Origin: Burkholderiales bacterium
GTDB taxonomy: Bacteria > Pseudomonadota > Gammaproteobacteria > Burkholderiales > Casimicrobiaceae
DNA: 64,000 nucleotides
Assembly (NCBI GenBank): GCA_905339295.1
Contig: CAJPFI010000044.1
Span: 1-64,000 of the forward strand
Reading direction: 5' to 3'
Shown: positions 16,404-24,696 of the stretch, piece by piece
Layout of the letters: every line of letters begins with the position of its first letter
How positions within the stretch are numbered: position 1 is the first letter of the stretch
The notes under the pieces: generated by a model
Databases searched by the model: none
Told to the model about the DNA's origin: nothing
Seen by the model: the letters and a program-made list of their open reading frames with translations, nothing else
Translations under genes and position numbers: made by a program

Positions 16404-17039
16404 ATGGACCCCTCGCTTCCGCAACCCGCCGATCTCACGCAGGCCTACGCGCAGTTGCGCGGCGGCCTGCTCGCGTTCCTGCGCAAGCAGGTGGGCGACG
16501 CGCAGGCGGCCGAGGACCTGCTCCACGACGTGATGGTCAAGGCGCTGGCCGCCTCCGAGGACGGCCGGCCGGCGCCGCGCAACCTGACCGGCTGGCTGTA
16601 CACCGTCGCGCACAACGCGGCGATGGACCATCACCGCCGGCGCAGGCCGACCGAGCCGTTGCCTGACGAGCTTGCCGATGCGCCGCCGGCGGCACTGGCC
16701 GAGGTCGCCGACGAGACCGAGGCCGCGATGCGGGAACTGGCGCTCTGCCTCGAGCCGCTGGCGAATCGGCTGCCCGAGACCTATCGCGACACGGTGCGCG
16801 CCGCCGAGTTCGAGGGTCGCGCGCTGCGCGACATCGCGCAGGCGCAGGGCATCAGCGTCGCCGCGGCCAAGCAGCGTGCGAGCCGCGGCCGGCGACTGCT
16901 GCACCGGGAGCTGATGCGCTGCTGCAGCGTGGCGTTGTCGCCGACCGGCCGGTTGCTCGACTACGACGCGCGAGCCGCGACACGCTGCGCCACCGATCCC
17001 GGAGCCTGCGCGGGGCCGACGGCGTGCGCGACGCGCTGA
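16404..17039 (+). CDS. sigZ: SigZ-like ECF RNA polymerase sigma factor with Cys-rich C-terminus
   Basis: A 211-residue sigma-70-family factor. Region 2 is seen in LLAFLRKQVGDAQAAEDLLH through GWLYTVAHNAAMDHHRRRR, and region 4 in LPETYRDTVRAAEFEGRALR and GISVAAAKQRASRGRRLL. The C-terminus continues LMRCCSVALSPTGRLLDYD and ends with three further cysteines, as in SigZ-type factors. No anti-sigma gene is adjacent, so the Cys tail or the CCAP protein may sense the signal. The start gives the normal length. Matching promoters before the CCAP gene and before the desaturase gene suggest it drives both; this is inferred from sequence similarity of the two sites. Confidence 0.82.
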   Translation: MDPSLPQPADLTQAYAQLRGGLLAFLRKQVGDAQAAEDLLHDVMVKALAASEDGRPAPRNLTGWLYTVAHNAAMDHHRRRRPTEPLPDELADAPPAALAEVADETEAAMRELALCLEPLANRLPETYRDTVRAAEFEGRALRDIAQAQGISVAAAKQRASRGRRLLHRELMRCCSVALSPTGRLLDYDARAATRCATDPGACAGPTACATR

Positions 17040-17242
17040 GCGCGCCGGCACCGCACCTCCGGCACGAACGAGCGACGGCGCGGCGGCCGGCAGGGCGCGG
17101 CGGTCCCGTCATGGCTGCTTCGCCGCGCGCGGAGTCGCCGCACGCGCGCTCGCACGCGCGCTCGAGCACCGCTCGTCTTCGCGGTTCCCGGTCGCCGCGC
17201 CGACGGCGGATGAGGCGGCGCGCGACCGGCGCGCAATCGGCG

Positions 17243-17271
17243 TTGTCACCTTCGGCACGTCTCGCGTCTAT
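17243..17271 (+). promoter_or_regulatory. Candidate ECF sigma promoter P2 (for desaturase gene)
   Basis: TTGTCACC at 17243-17250, 14 bases, then CGTCTAT at 17265-17271, followed by GCGG. Identity with P1 in both boxes and in spacing, while the 14 bases between differ, argues for selection on the boxes. The desaturase ATG is 33 bases downstream. Confidence 0.65.
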
Positions 17272-17303
17272 GCGGTACCACCACCGCGACCGCAAGGCGT
17301 TCC

Positions 17304-18254
17304 ATGACAGCCTCGACTTCCGCCTCCGTTTCTCCCGAACGCGCTCGCCGCGCGTCCTTCCCGGACACCCTGATCCGCTGGGGCGCGTTCCCTGCCGGGC
17401 TGGCCGTGGCGGCGCTGGCCGCGCTGGCGCTGCACCACCGGTGGATGCCTGCGATGGCCGTGCAGATGGCGGCGATGGTTGCGGCGGTGCTGCTCGTCGT
17501 GATCGCCGAGCGGCGGTTGCCGTTTCGCGCCGCCTGGCGCGTCGCCCCGTCGGCGGAACGGCGAGTCGACATCACGTCGATGGCGGTGCTGATGCTGCTC
17601 GCCGATCCGCTGTCCAAGATGACGCTCCTTCCCCTCGTGGCTTCGCTCGCGGCCACCGCCGCGGCGGCGATCGCCGAGGCCGGCGGGCGTCCGCTCGGGC
17701 TCGGACTCTTTCCCGCCGCGCTGCCGCTGCCGCTGCAACTGCTGCTGGCCGCCGCGGTGGCCGAGCTCGGGCAGTACGGGACGCACCGCGCCGCGCACGG
17801 CGTGCGCTGGATGTGGGCGATGCACGGCTTTCACCACAACCCGGCGCGCGTGAACTGGCTCAACGGATTTCGCGTCAACCCGCTCAACCTGCTGTGGCAT
17901 CAGCTTGCCGGACTGGGGCTGCTCGTCGCGCTGGGCGCGCCGGAGCCCGTGATCCAGATGCTCATCGCCTTCGGCACCGTGGTGGCCGTCTTCCAGCACG
18001 CCAACGCCGACCTTCGACTCGACGGCTGGAATCGGCTTCTCAGCACCGCCGACCTGCACCGCTGGCACCACGCGGCCGGGCACGCGCAAGGGCAATGCAA
18101 TTTCGGCGCGGTGCTGATGCTGTGGGACCACGTGTTCGGCACTTACCGCCGCCACGACGCCGCGCCGGCGGTGGTGGGCGTCGCCGGCTTCGAGCCGAAG
18201 GCGGCGGGATACCTCGCCGGGCTGCGCGAGGCGGCGCGGATGGCCTGGCGCTAG
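17304..18254 (+). CDS. Sterol desaturase / fatty-acid hydroxylase family membrane enzyme
   Basis: A 316-residue integral membrane protein with four to five hydrophobic segments (about 25-45, 50-68, 92-125, 138-155, 200-232). The diiron histidine clusters of the superfamily are present: HRAAH (161-165), HGFHH (174-178) and HRWHH (252-256), plus QHAN at 231-234. Such enzymes hydroxylate or desaturate lipids, carotenoids or sterol-like molecules using oxygen. It lies after the sigma gene with its own matching promoter, so it may be part of a membrane-lipid response controlled by that sigma factor. The substrate is unknown. Histidine spacing and length are normal. Confidence 0.82.
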   Translation: MTASTSASVSPERARRASFPDTLIRWGAFPAGLAVAALAALALHHRWMPAMAVQMAAMVAAVLLVVIAERRLPFRAAWRVAPSAERRVDITSMAVLMLLADPLSKMTLLPLVASLAATAAAAIAEAGGRPLGLGLFPAALPLPLQLLLAAAVAELGQYGTHRAAHGVRWMWAMHGFHHNPARVNWLNGFRVNPLNLLWHQLAGLGLLVALGAPEPVIQMLIAFGTVVAVFQHANADLRLDGWNRLLSTADLHRWHHAAGHAQGQCNFGAVLMLWDHVFGTYRRHDAAPAVVGVAGFEPKAAGYLAGLREAARMAWR

Positions 18255-18622
18255 GCGGCGCGCTCCACGGCATCGCGGGGCGCCCGTCACCGCGGTCGCG
18301 CAGCACGCGGCGAAGCGCTCGCTGACGCCCTGCACCGCCGTCGCGCCGTCGATCCCGCGGCGCGCCCCGTCGTTGCGCGCGGGCTGCAGCAACCCATGCA
18401 CCGCTCAGTCCTCGGCGTGGCAGGACCCGTCGGCTTCGTTGCCGGCCATGGAGGTGCGCGGCCGGAGGCGACGCTCGCGCGATGGCGATGGCGCACGCGG
18501 AGCGAAGGAGTCCTCGAACAGGTTTCCGCCGGGCCGCGATGCGGACGCCGGGATGGCGCCACGATGTCGCGCAACGCCGGCTCCCGGCAATCGGGCGTTC
18601 GGGCCCGATCCCCTGACTCACG
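18255..18622. other. Intergenic region, nothing recognised
   Basis: About 370 bases between a convergent gene pair (desaturase forward, metallo-hydrolase reverse). Open frames exist only because of high GC. No hairpin with a T-run, repeat or gene was recognised. Confidence 0.4.
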
Positions 18623-19657
18623 CTACGAGCATCCGGCCACGCACCTGCCGCTGCCGTCGAACTCCATCGTCCTGCCCGACAGCGCCGCAACGACCGGCCT
18701 CCCCTTCACCAGCGTCATGAACGACGCGGTCCGCGACGAGGGTCTCACCTTCCCTCCCGTGGTCGCGCCCTCGTTGACGTGCGTGACGATCACCGTCGCC
18801 GGACGGACCAGCTCATCGGCGATGTGCGCTCCCGACGCCGCCGTCAGCGCGCTGAAGCCGAGGTTCAGGACCATCAGGTTCGCCTTGTGGAAGTCGTGGA
18901 CGATGGTCCTCATGTCCGCATGGAGGCCGGTGTCGCCGGTCAGGTAGGCCACCAGGCCGTTGGTGAAGCGGATCACGTAGCCGCTCGGGGGCCCGAGCGA
19001 GAGGCTGACGTTGTCGGCCTCGAGGTTCCTGCGTTCCGGATCGGTCAGCAGGCCGCGCGGCACCGTGCTGTCGTGCGACGCGGGAACGATCGTGATCTCG
19101 ACGCCTTTCGCGGCGTTGCCTGTCCTGAACGTGCGCGCGCCGCCCAGGTTGTTGCCGGCGAGGCACGACGTCGCGAACGGGACGACGTGATCGTCGCCCG
19201 TCGCCGGGCACGGGGGCGTGGGCCGGCCCTTGATGGTCTCGACCCGGCGGCCGACGAACTGCGCCATCGGGTTGACCATGACGATGCCGGCGTTCTTCGC
19301 CGCGGCGATCTCGCCCGACGTCGTGCCGGGCGCGGCGCTGGCGAGCTCGGGGCTCGCGCAGGTGCCGCCCTCCAGCGCCTTGAGCCTCTGGTCGCCGATG
19401 TGGTCGCCATGGGCGTGGCTCAGCAGCACCACGTGCACGGTGCCCAGGCGCGGGTCGTCGCCGCCGGTGACCGACTGGCCGGCGTCGTAGAGGATGCGCA
19501 CGCCGGTCGGATCCTCGAGGATCGTCGCTCGGTCGCGCGAGCAGAGCTCGCCCGCATGCGAGCCCAGCGGCGTGATCCTGACCGTCTGTGCCGCCGCCGA
19601 CGTCGCGCCCAGCGTGATCGCCAGCAGGATGCCGCCGCGAAACATCGTCGTTCTCAT
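18623..19657 (-). CDS. Exported metallo-beta-lactamase-fold hydrolase
   Basis: A 344-residue protein with a signal peptide (residues 1-23, ending SAAAQ) and a GGAGG-type ribosome binding site just before the ATG. The fold's zinc motif HxHxDH is complete: HAHGDH at 81-86. Later candidate ligands are SHDST and THVNEG. It should act in the periplasm. The family covers lactonases, phosphodiesterases and others, and the substrate cannot be told. Several cysteines (GELCSRD, GTCASPE, PPCPAT, SCLAGN, GRCVAGC) suggest disulfides. No operon partner. Confidence 0.78.
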   Translation of the reverse strand: MRTTMFRGGILLAITLGATSAAAQTVRITPLGSHAGELCSRDRATILEDPTGVRILYDAGQSVTGGDDPRLGTVHVVLLSHAHGDHIGDQRLKALEGGTCASPELASAAPGTTSGEIAAAKNAGIVMVNPMAQFVGRRVETIKGRPTPPCPATGDDHVVPFATSCLAGNNLGGARTFRTGNAAKGVEITIVPASHDSTVPRGLLTDPERRNLEADNVSLSLGPPSGYVIRFTNGLVAYLTGDTGLHADMRTIVHDFHKANLMVLNLGFSALTAASGAHIADELVRPATVIVTHVNEGATTGGKVRPSSRTASFMTLVKGRPVVAALSGRTMEFDGSGRCVAGCS

Positions 19658-20080
19658 CGTTCCTCCGCGAGTCGATCGGGACCGGCGCGTTCGGAAGGCT
19701 GGCTCGGCATCGCGGCCTGCGCCCGCCGTTTCCGTCACGCCGCCGCCCGCAGCGCGAACAGTCGACCTGCCGGCATTGTTCCGCCCGTCGCGCGGCCCGG
19801 ACGCTCGCGCCCGCGCGAGCCGCGCGACGTCCGGCCCGGCATTGGCTTCGGATTCGTGGAATCCGGAGGCGCGTCCACCGGGACGTTTCGGCGCGCTGCG
19901 TTCGCCGCCTGCGACGGCAAGCTCGTCGACCCGACGCGCTCCGCGCGACCATCGCGCGCCCTCGTCGTCGATAGGCCGGGCCGACGTAGCCGCCGCACGA
20001 ACGATCGCGACCGGCGTTTGCCGTTCGTGCGACGTGCCCGGACCGAGGCAGGCGCTCGACAGCGTGCTCGCGAAACCGGC
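19658..20080. other. Intergenic region, nothing recognised
   Basis: About 420 bases upstream of the metallo-hydrolase and downstream of the HD-GYP gene, both on the minus strand. It probably holds the hydrolase promoter. No gene, repeat or terminator with a clear stem and T-run was found. Confidence 0.4.
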
Positions 20081-21739
20081 TCAGGAACCTTCGTGAGGAC
20101 GCCGGTCGAGACCGACATCCGGGGGTGCCGCACTGCTCGGCGACCGGACAACGGGGTTGGGCGCGTGGGGCCTCGGCATGGCGAAGCCCTTCCCGAACAG
20201 CCGCACGCAAGCGGCGGCCGCCTCGCGATCGTAGAGCCGGCCGGCAGCGCCTTCGATCTCGGCGAGCGCCGCGTCGAGACCGGGGTTCTCACGGTACGGC
20301 CGCGGCGAGGACATCGACTCGACGACGTCGGCGATGGCGACGATGCGCGCCTCGACGATGATCTCGTCGCCCCTGAGACCGCGCGGGTAGCCGCTGCCGT
20401 CCATCCGCTCGTGGTGCTGGCGCGCGACTTCCGCGACCGGCCACGCGAGCTCGCAGTCCTTCAGGATGTCGAAGCCCATCTGCGCGTGCAGCTCGATCAT
20501 CCCGAACTCGGCGGCGAGGAGCTTGCCGGGCTTCGCCAGGATCTCCGACGGCACGCCGATCTTGCCGACGTCGTGCAGGTAGCCGGACAGGCGCAGCGCC
20601 TGGCACTTCTCGGGCGTCATCCCCATCTCGGCGCCGATGGCGGCCGCCAGTTCGCCGACGCGCCGCTGATGGCCCGCCGTGTACGGGTCGCGCAGCTCGA
20701 CCATCCGTAACGCGGCATCGATGGTGCCGAGCATCGCGCGCTCCGAGCGCTCGAGGGCTTCGCGCACCTGCTTCTCGGCGTGCAGCCGCTCGGTCACGTC
20801 GAGGGCCAGCGCCAGGACGCCGCGTGCGCCGTCGAACTCGTCCGCGTGCGAGGTGACCTCCACGTCGATGACGGTGCCGTCCTTGCGCAGGTGGCGCGCG
20901 AGCGTGGGCTGGCCGAGGCCGTCCATCCTGCGCGCCAGGTGGTCGAGCAGCCACGGGACGTCCTCGGCCGGCCGGATGTCCCTGATCGTCATCGCCAGGA
21001 ATTCGTCGCGCGAGTAGCCGTACTGCCGCAAGGCGGCGTCGTTGACGGCGAGGATGCCGAGCGAGTCGCGGTCATAGACGAACATCGGGTGCGGATTGGA
21101 CACGAACAGCTTGCGGTACCGGTCCTCGCCCTTCGCGCGCGCCTCCTCGGCGGCCTTGAGGTCGGTGATGTCCTGCAGCGTGCCGTAACCCCGTACCGGC
21201 CTGCCCCCGTCGTCGCGCTCGGTCTCGAGCTTCGTGCGCGCCCACTTGATCCGGCCGTCGTCCATCCGCAGCCGGCCGATCAGTTCGATCGGCGAATAGT
21301 CCCTCAACCGCCGCGCATAGGCTGATGTCAGCGCCTCGCGGTCGTCCGGGTGGATGCGCGCCACCACCGCCTCCATCGACGGCGGCGTGGCGGGATCGAT
21401 CTCGAGGATCGACCAGATCTCGTCCGACCAGACCATGCTTCCCGTCGCGAGGTCGGTTTCCCAGTTGCCGACGCGCGCGACACGCTGAGCCTCGCGCAGG
21501 CGACGCTCGCTCGCGGCAAGCGCCGTGTCGACCGCCCTGGCCCGGCGCTCGTCGCGCGTGAGAATCGCGAAAAGGATCGCCGCGGTGACGCCGACGAACA
21601 CCAGGCCCTTGGCGATGTCTTGCCAGACATCGTCGAATTCGCCCGGGGCCCACGCGACGAAGAGGTCCGACGCGACGATCCACGCCGCCGCGGCCAGCGC
21701 GTAGGTCAGCGTGACGCGCAGCGCTCTGGAACGTCGCAT
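20081..21739 (-). CDS. PAS-PAS-HD-GYP cyclic-di-GMP phosphodiesterase
   Basis: A 552-residue signalling protein. Two membrane segments (about 8-30 and 43-62) are followed by two PAS/PAC sensor domains (about 75-195 and 205-325) and an HD-GYP domain (about 335-500). The phosphodiesterase signature is complete: LHDVGKIGVP with His389-Asp390, the downstream metal His in ARQHHERMDGSGYP, and GYP at 450-452. It should hydrolyse cyclic-di-GMP in response to a signal sensed by the PAS domains, affecting motility or biofilm. It is monocistronic here; a GGDEF enzyme with opposite activity lies at 58983-60464. Confidence 0.9.
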   Translation of the reverse strand: MRRSRALRVTLTYALAAAAWIVASDLFVAWAPGEFDDVWQDIAKGLVFVGVTAAILFAILTRDERRARAVDTALAASERRLREAQRVARVGNWETDLATGSMVWSDEIWSILEIDPATPPSMEAVVARIHPDDREALTSAYARRLRDYSPIELIGRLRMDDGRIKWARTKLETERDDGGRPVRGYGTLQDITDLKAAEEARAKGEDRYRKLFVSNPHPMFVYDRDSLGILAVNDAALRQYGYSRDEFLAMTIRDIRPAEDVPWLLDHLARRMDGLGQPTLARHLRKDGTVIDVEVTSHADEFDGARGVLALALDVTERLHAEKQVREALERSERAMLGTIDAALRMVELRDPYTAGHQRRVGELAAAIGAEMGMTPEKCQALRLSGYLHDVGKIGVPSEILAKPGKLLAAEFGMIELHAQMGFDILKDCELAWPVAEVARQHHERMDGSGYPRGLRGDEIIVEARIVAIADVVESMSSPRPYRENPGLDAALAEIEGAAGRLYDREAAAACVRLFGKGFAMPRPHAPNPVVRSPSSAAPPDVGLDRRPHEGS

Positions 21740-22600
21740 GAACTCCCGTGGCGGGTGCCGTGGCAGCGGTGGAGCCGTCCCGCCATCGCGTGGATCGAAT
21801 GGAAAACAACTCTGCGGCAAGAAGCGTACCGAGCGGTCGCGCGATCCGCAACCTGGAACGTCTCCGCCATTGACGGCGGAGGGCGCCTTGCAGGACGCAT
21901 CGCACGCGGGCGTCATCCCCGTGCGAGGTCCGGGACGATCCTTGCGCTGTGAGCAAGACGCGTGCCCGCGACGCCATTCCGCCGACAGCGACCGAGCGCC
22001 CCGGAGGTATCGTCGGCCGAAGCCCCGCCGGTCGCGCGCCCGGTCACGCGAGGTCGCGGCACGCCACTGCGTGCTGGCCGCCCGGCAGGAGTCGGAGGCC
22101 GTGGCGCCCCGGAGATCGGCGGCGACGGGCGCCTGCACATGGGCGACGCGTGCGGCGACGGACGCTCCGCGGGTGGTGCGGCATTCCAGGGCGCCTGCGC
22201 GGGCGCTGATTGACACGCGTCAATGACCGACCGGCGATTCGGGAGTAACCGGTGAGTGGCCGGAACCGGGGAAAGCGAGGAACGCGATGAGCTGCCTGCC
22301 TCTCGTGGTCGCCGCCCGCGGCTCGCCACGACCGGGGGGTTCGGCCTCCGGCGTTTCGGCGATGGCGCGTGACGGCGAGGTCGGTCACGCGGACTGCGAG
22401 CACCGGATAGCGATCCGGGTCGCGCCGCAGTGGATGGCCGTGGTCGTGCTCGCGGCGAGGGTCACTCCTCGCCCCGCGATCGATGCACGTGGATCCGTTC
22501 GATCGACGTGCGATGAGTGGGAGCCCGGGGCCCTCCGGGCGATGCGTGGTGGCGCGCGTGCGACGTCCTTCAACCCGGGACACCTGAAGGAGCAGGACTC
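21740..22600. other. Long intergenic region with one weak open frame
   Basis: About 860 bases. An open frame at 22287-22604 has GAGG before its ATG and its TGA overlaps the next gene's ATG (ATGA), which could mean translational coupling, but its amino-acid content (Arg, Ala, Gly, Pro) looks like translated GC-rich noncoding DNA. A TTGAC-ACGC-GTCAA inverted repeat lies at 22210-22223 without a matching -10 box. I see nothing else. Confidence 0.35.
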
Positions 22601-22876
22601 ATGAAGCATCACATCACGAAGCAGGGCGACAGGCTCCTCGTCCGGATCGACGACGTCTCGGGCCAGGAACCGGCACTCCTGCTGCGGATCCGCCAATGCA
22701 GGCAAAGCGCCTGGTCCTGTCCCTCCGGCGAGTGCATGAAGATCGGATCGATCGACGAGCACGTCGACGGCGGCGGGATCGAGCTGACGCTGACTCCCCG
22801 GCCCGGCGTGCAGCTCGACGTCTCCGGCATCGACGAGTGCCTGGGCTACATGCTGCGCGAAGTCGACAGCAGGTGA
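22601..22876 (+). CDS. Small conserved-looking protein of unknown function
   Basis: A 91-residue protein with GAAGGAG about eight bases before the ATG. The sequence has balanced composition and alternating strands (QGDRLLVRIDDVSG, GGIELTLTPRPGVQLDVSG), suggesting a small beta domain. Four cysteines (RQCRQSAWSCPSGEC and DECLGY) could bind a metal. No signal peptide or membrane segment. I do not recognise a family; codon use and the ribosome binding site support a real gene. Confidence 0.6.
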   Translation: MKHHITKQGDRLLVRIDDVSGQEPALLLRIRQCRQSAWSCPSGECMKIGSIDEHVDGGGIELTLTPRPGVQLDVSGIDECLGYMLREVDSR

Positions 22877-23182
22877 GTCGGCCGCCGGCGCGAGTGCCGC
22901 CGGAGCCGGTCGGGACGGCACGGAAACGTTCGCGTCCCGCATCGGGGCACTGACCGCGCGGGCGGCGCCGCCTCGGCCCCGGTGTCGACGAAGCCGCTCG
23001 TCCACCCTGCCCGTCCGGTCGCGCCCCGGGCCCCGTCGGCGGCGCCGGGCTGCGGCGCCCGGCGAGCACCGGCCTTCCCCGCGCGGCCGCGCGCGTGAGC
23101 TCGACGGCCGTGCGCACGTGCCGCTACGCGTCGGCGGCGGTGCCGCCTCGCCGCGCGTTCGCGCGCTGCGCGCGCGACCCGG
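22877..23182. other. Intergenic region, nothing recognised
   Basis: About 300 GC-rich bases between convergent genes. Several short GC-rich inverted repeats are possible but none has a T-run. No gene seen. Confidence 0.35.
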
Positions 23183-23698
23183 TCAGCGCCCCGTCGTGTT
23201 GCCGAGGTAGTCGCGCTTCCCGATCTCCAGCCCGCAATGGCGCAGGAGGTCGTACGCGGTCGTGACGTGGAAGTAGAAGTTGGGGATCGCGCGCGCGAGC
23301 AGGAACTGCATGCCGGTGAAGGCGGTGTCATTGCCGCCGACCTTGACGACGACCTCCCTGTTCTCGGTCCCGTCGATCTCGGCGGCCGTCACGGTCTGCA
23401 GGAAGGCGATCGTCTTCTCGACGCGCGCCTTGAGTTCGGGAAGCGTCGTCTCGCTGTCCTCGAACACCGGGTTCGCGACGCCGGAGAGCAGCGCCGCCGC
23501 GCGCTTGGCCGTGTCGCACGCGATCCGGACCTGGCTCGCCAGCGGCAGCATGTCGGGGTAGAGGCGTGCCGACGGCAGCACGGACGCGTCGATCTTCTTC
23601 GCCTCCGCGTGCGCCTGCGCCTTGTCGAGGATCGCCGCGAGGTTGCCCAGCATGTGCACGAAACGCGGAACGCTCACCTGATACATCGAGATGGTCAC
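23183..23698 (-). CDS. DUF1993 family protein
   Basis: A 171-residue protein matching the DUF1993 family along its whole length: SMYQVSVPRFVHMLGNLAAI at the start, ARLYPDMLPLASQVRIACD, and NFYFHVTTAYDLLRHCGLEIGKRDYLG at the end. The fold resembles DinB-like four-helix bundles; no catalytic role is established. It is cytoplasmic and alone, with the IclR gene upstream on the same strand about 170 bases away. Confidence 0.85.
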   Translation of the reverse strand: MTISMYQVSVPRFVHMLGNLAAILDKAQAHAEAKKIDASVLPSARLYPDMLPLASQVRIACDTAKRAAALLSGVANPVFEDSETTLPELKARVEKTIAFLQTVTAAEIDGTENREVVVKVGGNDTAFTGMQFLLARAIPNFYFHVTTAYDLLRHCGLEIGKRDYLGNTTGR

Positions 23699-23866
23699 CG
23701 GCAGCTCCTTGGGTTGTGCGCGCGATCGACGCGGGGCGCGAGCGGACAGGCGTGGCCCGTGGCGCCCCGGTCGCTCGAGCGCGAACGCGCATCGTACCCG
23801 ACGCGCGCGGAGCGCCGCGCGGTCGGCGCGACGCGATCGCGCCGGCCCGCCGCTCCACCGACGCGG

Positions 23867-24676
23867 CTAGAGCACGCCCAGGCTCCTCGACACCTCCGCC
23901 GCCGTCCTCGCCAGGCTCGGCGCGAGCTTCCGCTGCAACTCCGCGAGCGACCAGCGCGGCGAGGGCACCGCGACGTTGATCGCGCCGGCCACCTGCCCGG
24001 ACTGGTCGACGAGCGCGGCGGCGATCGAGACGTCGCCGACGAAGGTCTCCTGGTTGTTCACCGCGTAGCCGCGCTTGCGCGTCTCGGCGAGGATCGCCAG
24101 CAGCTTCGTGAGGTCGGTGACCGTATGCGGCGTAAGCGCCTCGCGCGGCGAGCGCTCCAGCACGCTCCTCGCCTCGGCCTCCGGCATGCGTGCGAGCATG
24201 GCGCGGCCGGGCGACGTGCACCATGCCGGCAGGCGCGAACCGACGCGCAGGTCTACGCTGACCGCGTGGATGCTCGGGAAGCGCGCGATGAACACGACCT
24301 CGGTGTCCTCGAGGCGGGTCAGGTTCACCGTCTCGCCGCACTCGCGGTTGAGCGCCCCCAGCAGCGGCAGCGCGACCTCGCGCATTCGGTCCTGCGCGAG
24401 CACGCTGTCGGTGAACGCGAGCATCTTCGACGACAGCGACCAGGCGCGCGTCTCGGGATGCTGGCGCAGGTAGCCCAGGACGCGCAGCGTGTGGGTCGTG
24501 CGCTGCACGGCGCTCTTGTCGAGATCGACCCGGCGGACGAGCTCGGTGAGCGCGAGAGGCCGGTCCGCGGCGCTCAGCGCCTCCAGCACGCGGAAGCACC
24601 GGGCCACGGAGCCGATGAACAGGCGATCGCCTTCCGGGGCGTCCGCCTCGGGGACCTTGCCGCGACTCCGGGCCAT
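23867..24676 (-). CDS. IclR-family transcriptional regulator
   Basis: A 269-residue IclR regulator: N-terminal winged helix (ALTELVRRVDLDKSAVQRTT, LRVLGYLRQHPETRAWSL) and C-terminal effector domain (LEDTEVVFIARFPSIHAV, LPAWCTSPGRAMLA, ETFVGDVSIAAALVDQSGQV). It starts 20 bases after the stop of the M19 dipeptidase-like gene on the same strand, so the two form an operon. It most likely controls that operon and the divergent TTT-oxidase-nitrilase operon through the AT-rich region at 25751-25802. Its ligand is probably a substrate or product of these enzymes. Confidence 0.88.
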   Translation of the reverse strand: MARSRGKVPEADAPEGDRLFIGSVARCFRVLEALSAADRPLALTELVRRVDLDKSAVQRTTHTLRVLGYLRQHPETRAWSLSSKMLAFTDSVLAQDRMREVALPLLGALNRECGETVNLTRLEDTEVVFIARFPSIHAVSVDLRVGSRLPAWCTSPGRAMLARMPEAEARSVLERSPREALTPHTVTDLTKLLAILAETRKRGYAVNNQETFVGDVSIAAALVDQSGQVAGAINVAVPSPRWSLAELQRKLAPSLARTAAEVSRSLGVL

Positions 24677-24696
24677 CGCCGCCGCCGCGCTCCGTC

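Noticed and set aside
22210-22240. TTGACA at 22210 as a sigma-70 promoter
   Set aside because: No acceptable -10 box lies 15-19 bases downstream, and the following open frame is itself doubtful.
22287-22604. Open frame whose stop overlaps the start of the 91-residue gene
   Set aside because: It has a possible ribosome binding site and ATGA overlap, but the sequence looks like translated noncoding DNA; kept only as a note in the intergenic entry.
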